Assembly (NCBI GenBank): GCA_934436435.1
Contig: CAKSAN010000013.1
Span: 62,001 to 126,000, forward strand
Direction: 5' to 3'
Source: an uncultured Acetatifactor sp.
Lineage (GTDB): Bacteria; Bacillota; Clostridia; Lachnospirales; Lachnospiraceae
DNA length: 64,000 nucleotides
Positions 55,521 through 63,287 of the stretch are shown piece after piece (the stretch's first letter is position 1; each line of letters starts with the position of its first letter). The position numbers were made by a program, and so were the translations under genes. A model generated the notes under the pieces. The model saw only the letters and a program-made list of their open reading frames with translations, ran no database searches and was not told the DNA's origin.

Positions 55521-55549
55521 TTGTTTCACCATCCCGGGTAAGCTATAAT
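55521..55549 (+). promoter_or_regulatory. Promoter for the 55.6-56.6 kb genes
   Basis: TTGTTT (55521-55526), 17-base spacer, TATAAT (55544-55549). Confidence 0.6.
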
Positions 55550-55601
55550 AGAGCTATAGTTAGACAGGATTAACGGTTTCCCGGGAGGGAATCTGCGAAA
55601 T

Positions 55602-55688
55602 ATGATCCTGCATGGCTGCCTCGCCGGAGAGCACCCGGAGCAATTCGTAGAGGAAGTAGCGAGGGCACATCAAGATAAACAGGAATAA
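55602..55688 (+). CDS. 28-residue open frame with good ribosome binding site
   Basis: An ATG 11 bases after GGGAGGGA opens a 28-codon frame (HGCLAGEHPEQFVEEVARA) that ends 15 bases before the next gene's start. It may be a leader peptide, a small protein or the remnant of a larger protein's tail. No family recognised. Confidence 0.3.
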   Translation: MILHGCLAGEHPEQFVEEVARAHQDKQE

Positions 55689-55703
55689 TACGGAGGAAAC
55701 AGC

Positions 55704-56603
55704 ATGAATAAAAAAACAGCCTATTACCATCTTCCCGGTCTGTTTGAATTTTATGAACTATACCGGATATTCCTGCCATTATTCCGGGAGCATCGGGAAT
55801 ATTTTTACGACTGGTGTGACATCGGGTCCATCTATGGAGCACCGCCGGACTGTATCTGGGGAGGCGGCCGCGTCTCACTGGAGGATCACGATGCCCGGGA
55901 AGTGCTGGCGTTGTTACAGGAATACGGCATTTCGGCCCGCCTGACCTTCAGCAATTCGAAACTTTGCGAGGAACATCTTTCGGACAGAAAATGCAATGAA
56001 CTCTGTGCCCTGTTTGCGGAAAATACAACCCCGGGGAACGGCGTGATCGTCCATTCGGAGCTGCTGTTACAGTATCTGAAAAGTCATTATCCGGAACTTT
56101 ATCCGGTGTCCTCCACCACAAAGGTCCTGACGGATTTTGAAGCATTGAAAAAGGAGATCGGCAGAGACGATTTTCGCTATGTCGTACCGGATTTCCGTCT
56201 GAACAAGGCCTATGAAAAATTAAATACGCTGACAGAATCACAGAAAGACAAAGTGGAATTTTTGTGCAATGAGTGCTGCTATTTCGGCTGTAAGGACAGG
56301 AAAGAATGCTATGAAGCCGTCAGCCGCAGGAATCTGGGAGAGGAGCCGGATTTCCGCTGTACTTCTCCGGGGGCGGAGGAGGGCTATCGTTTCTCCAAGG
56401 CCATGAAAAATCCCGGATTTATCAGCGTGGAAGACATTCAGAAGATTTATCTGCCCATGGGATTTCCCAATTATAAGATCGAGGGCCGGGGACTGGGCAG
56501 TGCACTGGTTCTGGAATTTTTACTGTACTATATGACGAAACCGGAGTATCAGCTACAGGTCAGAGAAGAAATCTATCTGGACAATATGCTGGATCTGTTT
56601 TAA
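55704..56603 (+). CDS. Hypothetical TIM-barrel-like protein with Cys cluster
   Basis: A 299-residue soluble protein. The order of strand-like segments (ARLTFSNSKLCEEHL, NGVIVHSELLLQYLKS, YPVSSTTKVLTDFEAL, YVVPDFRLNKAYEKL) and a Cys-rich stretch, ECCYFGCKDRKECYEA, followed by a later Cys, resemble proteins related to peptidase family U32 that bind an Fe-S cluster or metal. The similarity is only in organisation; I do not recognise a defined family. GGAGGAAACAGC precedes the ATG. A promoter at 55521 fits. Confidence 0.55.
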   Translation: MNKKTAYYHLPGLFEFYELYRIFLPLFREHREYFYDWCDIGSIYGAPPDCIWGGGRVSLEDHDAREVLALLQEYGISARLTFSNSKLCEEHLSDRKCNELCALFAENTTPGNGVIVHSELLLQYLKSHYPELYPVSSTTKVLTDFEALKKEIGRDDFRYVVPDFRLNKAYEKLNTLTESQKDKVEFLCNECCYFGCKDRKECYEAVSRRNLGEEPDFRCTSPGAEEGYRFSKAMKNPGFISVEDIQKIYLPMGFPNYKIEGRGLGSALVLEFLLYYMTKPEYQLQVREEIYLDNMLDLF

Positions 56604-56634
56604 TAAATGGAATCAAAAGATGGGGAGTACTGTC

Positions 56635-59130
56635 ATGGAAAACGAAACCAATGAACCAAAACATATCAAAGTAAGAGGTGCAAAGGTTCATAACCTGAAA
56701 AATATAGATGTAGATGTTCCCCTGCACAAAATCGTAGGGATTGCCGGAGTATCCGGCTCGGGAAAATCTTCGCTGGCATTGGGCGTCCTCTATGCAGAGG
56801 GCTCCAGACGTTATCTGGAATCCCTGTCCACATACACGAGAAGACGTATGACCGGTGCGGCGAAAGCACAGGTGGATGAAGTCCTCTATGTTCCGGCTGC
56901 GCTGGCACTGCATCAGCGCCCCGGCATTCCCGGGATCCGCAGTACCTTTGGAACCGGCACGGAACTTTTGAACAGTCTGCGTCTGATGTATTCCCGTCTG
57001 GCATCCCACCGCTGCCCCAACGGACATTATGTGCCGCCGACCCTGAAAGTAGCGGCGGAGCAGGAGATCCTGTGCCCGGAATGCGGGGCGAAGGTGCACG
57101 CCCCCAGTGCAGAAGAACTGGCATTTAATTCCCAGGGAGCCTGCCCGAAGTGCGGTGGTACGGGAAGTGTGCGGACCGTGGATCTGGATTCTCTTGTGCC
57201 GGATGATTCCCTGAGCATTGACGAGGGAGCGGTGGCACCCTGGAACAGTCTCATGTGGTCATTGATGACAGATGTCTGCCGGGAAATGGGAGTGCGGACG
57301 GATGTGCCTTTCCGGGAACTCACGGAGCGGGAAAAAGAGATCGTCTATCACGGCCCCGCGGAGAAGAAACATATTTTTTATAAGGCGAAAAAGACCAATC
57401 AGGCGGGAGAATTGGATTTTACATATTTCAATGCAGTATACACGGTAGAAAATGCGCTGGCAAAGGTAAAAGACGAAAAGGGCATGAAACGTGTGGAAAA
57501 ATTCTTAAAGGAGGACATCTGCCCGGAATGCGGCGGCAGCAGACTTTCGGACGCGGCCAGAGCACCGAGACTCCGGGGCATAGGACTTGCGCAGGCCTGC
57601 CAGATGTCCCTGAAAGAGCTGGTGGACTGGGTAGCGGGAGTGCCAGATTCCCTGCCGGAAGAGATGCGGCCTATGGCAGATTCCATCTGTGAATCTTTCC
57701 AGACCGTGGCGAAGCGGCTGATGGATTTGGGACTTTCCTATCTGTCTCTGGATCGTGCGGCTGCCTCCCTGTCCACCGGGGAAAGACAGCGGATGCAGCT
57801 GGCCCGCGCAGTGCGAAACCGTACCACCGGGGTACTCTATGTGCTGGACGAGCCTTCCATCGGTCTGCATCCTTCGAATATTGTTGGGCTGAATGCGGTG
57901 ATGCACGATCTGATTGCTGATGGCAACTCCATTATTTTAGTAGACCATGACACCCAGATCCTGTCCGAAGCGGACTGGCTGATCGAAATGGGACCGGAAG
58001 CCGGTGCCGGAGGCGGCTATGTGATCACACAGGGCACGATTCCTCAAGTGATTGCGCAGAAAGAGTCCATGATCGGTCCTTTTCTGACGCAGACTGCGGA
58101 TATGCGTATCCGTAAGCCCACCGCCCGGGAGGAAATATTTGCACTGGGAAAGCTCCATCTGTCCACGGATGCCATCCACACGGTAAAATCTCTGGAAATC
58201 GACATTCCCAAAGGAAGACTTACGGTCGTTACCGGTGTCTCCGGATCAGGAAAGACCACCATGGTGCTGGAAAGTCTGATTCCCGGACTGGAAGCCAGTT
58301 TAAACGGTGAACATTTGCCCGGCCATGTAAAAAGCATCACCGCGGAGGGCATCGCCCATGTGAAACTGATCGATGCATCCCCCATCGGCATCAATGTGCG
58401 TTCCACGGTAGCCACTTATGCCAATGTGCATGACGAACTGCGGAAGATCTATGCTAAAACTGCGGATGCGAAAAATAAAAAATATAAGGCAGGAGATTTT
58501 TCCTACAATACCGGAAAATTAAGATGTCCGGTCTGCGACGGTACCGGACAGATCAGTCTGGATGTGCAGTTTCTGCCGGATGTGGATGTGCCTTGTCCGG
58601 AGTGTGGCGGTTCCCGCTATGCCAAAGAGGCATGGGACATCTGCTACGAGAACAAACAGGGGAAACGTTATTCTCTGCCCCAGATGATGGAGATGGATGT
58701 CGCGACGGCGCTACAGGCAACGCAGGACTGGAAAGTGGTCCATCAGCGGCTGGAAGTCCTGAAAAATCTGGGACTGGGGTATCTCACGCTGGGAGAAGAG
58801 ACTCCCAGTCTTTCCGGCGGGGAAGCCCAGCGGTTGAAACTGGCCAGTGAAATGGGCAGAGGACAGTCGGATTCCGTGTTCGTATTCGATGAGCCGACGA
58901 TCGGATTGCATCCGTTAGATGTACAGGTGCTTTTGCAGGTATTTCAGGCCTTGGTGGACAATGGGGCGACGGTGCTTGTCATCGAACATGATCTGGATGT
59001 GATCCGCAATGCCGATTACATTATTGATATGGGACCCGGTGGCGGAGAAGACGGTGGCAGGGTCGTTGCTGTGGGAACTCCGGAGCAGATCGCAGCAAAT
59101 GCGGACAGCGTTACGGGAAAATATCTGTAG
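56635..59130 (+). CDS. UvrA2-like excinuclease paralogue
   Basis: An 831-residue cytosolic ATPase of the UvrA family with two ABC modules: Walker A GVSGSGKSSLA (first) and GVSGSGKTTMV (second), signatures LSTGERQRMQLA and LSGGEAQRLKLA, Walker B LYVLDEPS and VFVFDEPT. Zinc-finger Cys pairs are present (CPKCGGTGS, CPVCDGTGQ, CPECGGSR). It is about 110 residues shorter than UvrA because the segment between the first module's Tyr/Leu-rich helix and AFNSQGACPKCGG, which carries the UvrB-binding domain in UvrA, is reduced to some 45 residues. It therefore belongs to the UvrA2 class, often linked to tolerance of DNA-binding drugs. TGGGGAG precedes the ATG at 56635. Confidence 0.88.
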   Translation: MENETNEPKHIKVRGAKVHNLKNIDVDVPLHKIVGIAGVSGSGKSSLALGVLYAEGSRRYLESLSTYTRRRMTGAAKAQVDEVLYVPAALALHQRPGIPGIRSTFGTGTELLNSLRLMYSRLASHRCPNGHYVPPTLKVAAEQEILCPECGAKVHAPSAEELAFNSQGACPKCGGTGSVRTVDLDSLVPDDSLSIDEGAVAPWNSLMWSLMTDVCREMGVRTDVPFRELTEREKEIVYHGPAEKKHIFYKAKKTNQAGELDFTYFNAVYTVENALAKVKDEKGMKRVEKFLKEDICPECGGSRLSDAARAPRLRGIGLAQACQMSLKELVDWVAGVPDSLPEEMRPMADSICESFQTVAKRLMDLGLSYLSLDRAAASLSTGERQRMQLARAVRNRTTGVLYVLDEPSIGLHPSNIVGLNAVMHDLIADGNSIILVDHDTQILSEADWLIEMGPEAGAGGGYVITQGTIPQVIAQKESMIGPFLTQTADMRIRKPTAREEIFALGKLHLSTDAIHTVKSLEIDIPKGRLTVVTGVSGSGKTTMVLESLIPGLEASLNGEHLPGHVKSITAEGIAHVKLIDASPIGINVRSTVATYANVHDELRKIYAKTADAKNKKYKAGDFSYNTGKLRCPVCDGTGQISLDVQFLPDVDVPCPECGGSRYAKEAWDICYENKQGKRYSLPQMMEMDVATALQATQDWKVVHQRLEVLKNLGLGYLTLGEETPSLSGGEAQRLKLASEMGRGQSDSVFVFDEPTIGLHPLDVQVLLQVFQALVDNGATVLVIEHDLDVIRNADYIIDMGPGGGEDGGRVVAVGTPEQIAANADSVTGKYL

Positions 59131-59146
59131 ACACAGGAGGCGTATT

Positions 59147-59494
59147 ATGAGAAATGTGTTGGATAAAAACATGTTTTTTGCGAAGCTCACCGGTTTCCCG
59201 GGACTTCCGAAGCTGATCTGGCGGCATCGGGAGGCCATTATGCGAAGCTCCGGCAGCGAGAAAAAGGGCTACAAAAGCAAGATCATCGACATGGGCGAGG
59301 AAAGCGTCACCATGTACGTCTATGCCTGCCCCATCCATGAGACCCTGAAAGCACTGGGAATGCCCGAGATTGCCCCGGTCATGTGCGCCATCGACAAAAT
59401 CTACACCACCGGCATCCGCGGCGTCCACTACCACAGACAGAAATCCGTGGCCGAAGGCGACGAGTACTGCGATTATTACATTACCAGAGAGTAG
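59147..59494 (+). CDS. ATC hydrolase-like protein (short)
   Basis: A 115-residue protein that resembles the C-terminal part of L-2-amino-thiazoline-4-carboxylate hydrolase family proteins: CPIHETLKALGMPEIAPVMCAIDKIY and HYHRQKSVAEGDEYCDYYI, with two Cys in the family's positions. Full-length members are about 200 residues, so this is a short version, but AGGAGG 6 bases before the ATG at 59147 shows an intact start 16 bases after uvrA2. Possibly the two are co-transcribed. Function uncertain. Confidence 0.6.
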   Translation: MRNVLDKNMFFAKLTGFPGLPKLIWRHREAIMRSSGSEKKGYKSKIIDMGEESVTMYVYACPIHETLKALGMPEIAPVMCAIDKIYTTGIRGVHYHRQKSVAEGDEYCDYYITRE

Positions 59495-59506
59495 GGATAA
59501 AATAAA

Positions 59507-59554
59507 AACCCCGGGTACGGCAGAGACATTCTCACCGTACCCGGGGTTCTGGTC
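59507..59554. terminator. Bidirectional terminator
   Basis: Perfect 14-bp stem (59507-59520 with 59535-59548) of CCCCGGGTACGG type, with A-rich sequence on the left and T-rich on the right. It serves the convergent ATC hydrolase-like and thioredoxin genes. Confidence 0.85.
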
Positions 59555-59560
59555 TTATTT

Positions 59561-59881
59561 TTAAAAAATCACCTGCTCCAGCTTCTCGCGGAAGTCTGCT
59601 TCGGACATGGCGCCGACAAAGTTGGCCACGGGCTGGCCGTCTCTGAAGATTACAAAATTCGGAATGCTTGCAACCCGGTATTTCTGGGCGATGGTCATGT
59701 TCTCATCCACATTGAGTTTGCCGACCTTTACTTTTCCCTCGTAAGCTTCTGCCAGTTTTGCAACGATAGGAGCCATCATCTTGCAGGGATTGCACCAGTC
59801 TGCGTAGAAATCCACCAGAACGGGCAAGGCGGAGTTCAGAACTTCTTCCTCAAAATTTGCAACGGTAAACGTATATTCCAT
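59561..59881 (-). CDS. Thioredoxin
   Basis: A 106-residue thioredoxin: LVDFYADWCNPCKMMAPIV with active-site CNPC instead of the usual CGPC, the cis-proline in VASIPNF, and the final amphipathic helix. It reduces protein disulfides in the cytosol. AAGGAAGG precedes the ATG at 59881; an in-frame ATG 39 bases upstream has no site. The Asn within the active site may shift redox potential or partner choice. Confidence 0.92.
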   Translation of the reverse strand: MEYTFTVANFEEEVLNSALPVLVDFYADWCNPCKMMAPIVAKLAEAYEGKVKVGKLNVDENMTIAQKYRVASIPNFVIFRDGQPVANFVGAMSEADFREKLEQVIF

Positions 59882-59999
59882 AGTATCCTTCCTTTCTGTC
59901 ATTTGTTGATAGTATCTCAAAAATAAGAATCTATATTCAGGGTGTTACGTTCAGCCTGCGCCATTCGCAAAGCTGCGCTATGGGTTCATGGCGGAACGG

Positions 60000-60644
60000 T
60001 TATCTGTAAATAATGTATTTACAGATAGGATTGCCAACAGAGGAAAACTTTTCCTCATATTCGGTCATGACATTTCCTTCCATCAGTGCGGCATCATTAT
60101 GCAGATCGTAGGTGATCACCTGTGCTTTCCATCCGGCGGGCTCCAGCTCCTCTACTGCAAAATCAAACAACGGGCGATTGTCCGTCTTGAATTCCAGTGT
60201 GCCCTCTTTTTTCAGAATTACATCATAGCGGGCCAAAAACTGTCTCGAAGGAAGTCTTCTTTTCGCATGACGGTCCTTGGGCCAGGGATCGGAGAAATTC
60301 AGATAAATGCGCTCCACTTCGCCCTTTCCGAATACCTTATCAATGTCTTCTGCATCCATACGGATGAATTTCAGGTTGGGAAGCTCGTCCTCCTCCATTT
60401 TCTGAATCGCGCGGAGCAATACGCTGGAATATTTTTCAATGCCCACATAATTGATCTGCGGATTCTGTTTGGCAAGGGTATGCAGGAAACGCCCTTTTCC
60501 CATACCGATCTCAATATGGATCGGATGATCGTTTCCGAAAATCTCATGCCAGGTTCCGGGGCATGCTTCCAGGGTATCTTCCGGTACGACATAGGGACTT
60601 TCGGCAATGACCTCCCGGGAACCGGTAATATTTCGTAACCTCAT
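60000..60644 (-). CDS. trmB: tRNA (guanine-N7-)-methyltransferase
   Basis: A 214-residue SAM-dependent enzyme that methylates G46 of tRNAs. SAM-binding motif IEIGMGKGRFL, followed by YVGIEKYSSV and MDAEDIDKVF, and the TrmB signature LNFSDPWPKDRHAKRRL; the C terminus has EFKTDNRPLFDF and MTEYEEKF. Length is normal. It is the only gene of its unit, convergent with nothing and divergent from the phosphoesterase gene. Confidence 0.94.
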   Translation of the reverse strand: MRLRNITGSREVIAESPYVVPEDTLEACPGTWHEIFGNDHPIHIEIGMGKGRFLHTLAKQNPQINYVGIEKYSSVLLRAIQKMEEDELPNLKFIRMDAEDIDKVFGKGEVERIYLNFSDPWPKDRHAKRRLPSRQFLARYDVILKKEGTLEFKTDNRPLFDFAVEELEPAGWKAQVITYDLHNDAALMEGNVMTEYEEKFSSVGNPICKYIIYR

Positions 60645-60750
60645 GGTAATATCACCCTTTCATAATAGTATATTGTCAATGTACTTTATCTTAGAAAGCT
60701 TGTCAAGTCACCGGGGAGGGGATTATACTGGCGGTAGGAGGAGAAGACTT

Positions 60751-61299
60751 ATGAAATGGATGATCGCATCGGATATTCACGGATCGGCATATTACTGTCG
60801 AAAACTGTTGGAAGCTTATACGGAGGAAAAAGCCGACCGGATGCTTTTGCTGGGAGATATTTTATACCATGGTCCCAGGAATGACCTGCCCAGAGAATAC
60901 GCGCCCAAGGAAGTGATCGCTTTATTGAATGAGCGGAAAAATGATATCTACTGTGTCCGCGGTAATTGTGACACGGAGGTGGACCAGATGGTACTGGAAT
61001 TCCCGGTGCTGAGTGATTATTGCGTGTTAGCGGAGGGAAATCTGGCGGTCTATGCCACACACGGGCATATTTACAATGAACAGAAGCTGCCGCCGCTGCA
61101 TCCCGGAGATATTTTACTGCATGGACATACCCATGTGCCGAAGTGCGTCGTTCACGAGGCAGAGCAGTATATCTGTATGAATCCCGGTTCTGTGTCGATT
61201 CCGAAGGAAGATAGCTGGCACGGATATATGATCTGGGAAGGCAAAGATTTTGTGTGGAAGGACTTCGACAGACGGGAACATTTACGATATTCCGTGTAG
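60751..61299 (+). CDS. YfcE-like metallophosphoesterase
   Basis: A 182-residue phosphodiesterase of the calcineurin-like superfamily, similar to YfcE. Metal ligands are clear: SDIHGS, LLGDILYHG, VRGNCDTEVD, ATHGHIYN and LLHGHTHVPK. It hydrolyses phosphodiesters with Mn2+ in vitro in the family; the physiological substrate is unknown. AGGAGGAG precedes the ATG at 60751. Confidence 0.9.
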   Translation: MKWMIASDIHGSAYYCRKLLEAYTEEKADRMLLLGDILYHGPRNDLPREYAPKEVIALLNERKNDIYCVRGNCDTEVDQMVLEFPVLSDYCVLAEGNLAVYATHGHIYNEQKLPPLHPGDILLHGHTHVPKCVVHEAEQYICMNPGSVSIPKEDSWHGYMIWEGKDFVWKDFDRREHLRYSV

Positions 61300-61368
61300 A
61301 GAATGACAGCGTTTGCAGAAGGTCTTAAAAAGAAGTAAAAAATGGAGATAGGACTTTGGTTTTTAGGT

Positions 61369-61416
61369 AAAATGGTGTATGATAAAAGATATGTATTATC
61401 ATACACCATTTTATTA
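61369..61416 (+). terminator. Terminator of the phosphoesterase gene
   Basis: Perfect 17-bp stem (61369-61385 with 61396-61412) with TTTTATT after it and AAAA before it, so it could also work in reverse. Confidence 0.8.
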
Positions 61417-61441
61417 GGAAGATATCAGGAAGGATTTATTC

Positions 61442-63133
61442 ATGCGGTTTTTCAGGCATTTTTCATATAGAAAATTTTTTACAAAGGCAGTTATGGGAAT
61501 CAGTGCGATCTGTCTTTTTGCATCACAGGGGCTGAGTGCCTCCGCAGTAACGATCAAGGAGGAAAATATAGCCCGCAATCAGTCACTGGCCATTCAGTCC
61601 AATGCAGTGGCGAACTGGCCTACGGGACCGGTAGTCAGTGCAGAATCTGCGATTCTGATGGATGCGGATACCGGAGCCATCCTGTATGCCAAAAATATTC
61701 ATCAACAGGAATATCCCGCCAGCACCACCAAGATCCTGACGACTCTTATTGCATCGGAACGCTGCAGTATGGATGAGATCGTGGATTTTTCTTACGATGC
61801 GGTACATGACATTGATCCGGGAAGCAATCATATTGCCATTGATCCCGGGGAGCAGCTGACCATGGAGGAATGCCTGAATGCCATTTTGATCCGTTCGGCC
61901 AACGAGGTCTCTTTTGCGGTGGCAGAGCATATTTCGGGAACGACCTGGCAGGACTTTGCACCGATCATGAATGAGAGGGCGAAAGAGCTGGGCTGTGTTG
62001 ATTCCAATTTTGTCAATTCCAATGGTCTTCCCAATGAGAACCATTACTCCAGCGCTTACGATCTGGCGATGATCGGCAAGGCTTTTTTTGCCAATGAAGC
62101 GTTGTGTAAGATGACAATGACGCACATGCTGCACATCTCACCTTCGGAACGCCAGCCGGATGATATTATGGAAGTCAACAAGATGGAGCTGATCCCCGGA
62201 GGAAAATATGCGTACCCGTATCTGGTGGGCTGTAAGACCGGCTACACCGATGCCGCCCGCAGTACCCTGGTGTCCTGTGCGGCAAAGGATGGCATGAAAC
62301 TGATCTGTGTGGTCATGAGGGACGAAAATCCAAATTATTATGAAGATACTATTGCTCTGTTTGATTATGGTTTCAGTAATTTTCAGAGAGTGAATATTTC
62401 GCAGACGGAGACCAAATATAATATTGAGAATGCAGGATCTTTTTACAGCGGAAACGATATTTTCGGCAATTCCAAACCCATTCTGGAGCTGAACCGGACG
62501 GACAGCATTACTTTGCCGAATACCATTACTTTTCAGGATGCGGTATCCAGTATATCCTATGATAATACGGAGCCCGGACAGGTGGCTGTGATCACTTATA
62601 CTTACAATGATGTTGTGTTGGGAACAGCATCTTTGGACTTTACGGCAGCGGAAAATGGCAGCAGTGTCTTCCGGGAGAATACGGAAGAGACGGCTGATGG
62701 CACAGAGGAAAACGGTGATATCCAGACAACTGCCACAGAAGAAGGCAATACGGAGACCCCAGAGGATGCAGGAGATAAAACCGGTAACACCGGAGGAGGA
62801 ATCCCGGCGGCCACACAGGAGACATCTCCGGAGGAGGAAAATAACACATCCGGCGGTCCGGCAGTTATTTTCATTAATGTCGTAAAGGTATTTTTCTGTA
62901 TTCTTGGAATTGCGGTACTGATCTTCTTAGCTTTCCTGTTGCGTGCGGTGGTCAGAAATTACCATTTCGCACATCGCAGTACCCGACTGACCTGGCGCTT
63001 TAACCGCAGAAGAAATCGTTCCGGATCCCGGTATCACTCGGTGGATCAGGATCTTCGCAACCGGCGCAAAGATGCCATCAGGGAGGCGAAAAAGCGCCGG
63101 AAACCCAAGAAATCCAACCGCTTCCGGGGCTAG
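61442..63133 (+). CDS. D-alanyl-D-alanine carboxypeptidase with transmembrane anchor and basic tail
   Basis: A 563-residue penicillin-binding protein of the DacA type. Signal/anchor segment at residues 10-35, peptidase domain with the three motifs SxxK (YPASTTKIL), SxN (IRSANEVSF) and KTG (VGCKTGYTDAA), a C-terminal domain, then a Glu/Thr/Gly-rich linker (about 405-460), one transmembrane helix (about 475-500, FFCILGIAVLIFLAF) and a cytosolic tail with more than 20 Arg/Lys. It trims the pentapeptide of peptidoglycan outside the membrane. The basic cytosolic tail is longer than in standard DacA. AGGAAGG precedes the ATG. Confidence 0.9.
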   Translation: MRFFRHFSYRKFFTKAVMGISAICLFASQGLSASAVTIKEENIARNQSLAIQSNAVANWPTGPVVSAESAILMDADTGAILYAKNIHQQEYPASTTKILTTLIASERCSMDEIVDFSYDAVHDIDPGSNHIAIDPGEQLTMEECLNAILIRSANEVSFAVAEHISGTTWQDFAPIMNERAKELGCVDSNFVNSNGLPNENHYSSAYDLAMIGKAFFANEALCKMTMTHMLHISPSERQPDDIMEVNKMELIPGGKYAYPYLVGCKTGYTDAARSTLVSCAAKDGMKLICVVMRDENPNYYEDTIALFDYGFSNFQRVNISQTETKYNIENAGSFYSGNDIFGNSKPILELNRTDSITLPNTITFQDAVSSISYDNTEPGQVAVITYTYNDVVLGTASLDFTAAENGSSVFRENTEETADGTEENGDIQTTATEEGNTETPEDAGDKTGNTGGGIPAATQETSPEEENNTSGGPAVIFINVVKVFFCILGIAVLIFLAFLLRAVVRNYHFAHRSTRLTWRFNRRRNRSGSRYHSVDQDLRNRRKDAIREAKKRRKPKKSNRFRG

Positions 63134-63176
63134 GGATTTCCGTGCCTTATTTCAATACATTTTGCCTAGTTTGATT

Positions 63177-63206
63177 TTGACATATCAATAGGTACTATGG
63201 TACACT
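63177..63206 (+). promoter_or_regulatory. Promoter of the TPR gene
   Basis: TTGACA (63177-63182), 18-base spacer, TACACT (63201-63206), 80 bases before the TTG start. Confidence 0.5.
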
Positions 63207-63287
63207 GAATAAGAAAAAAGTGGGATAGTCTGCTTTGGGGGAAAATGAAGAACTTAGGACAAGAAAAGGTTAAGGGAGCGAAATACC

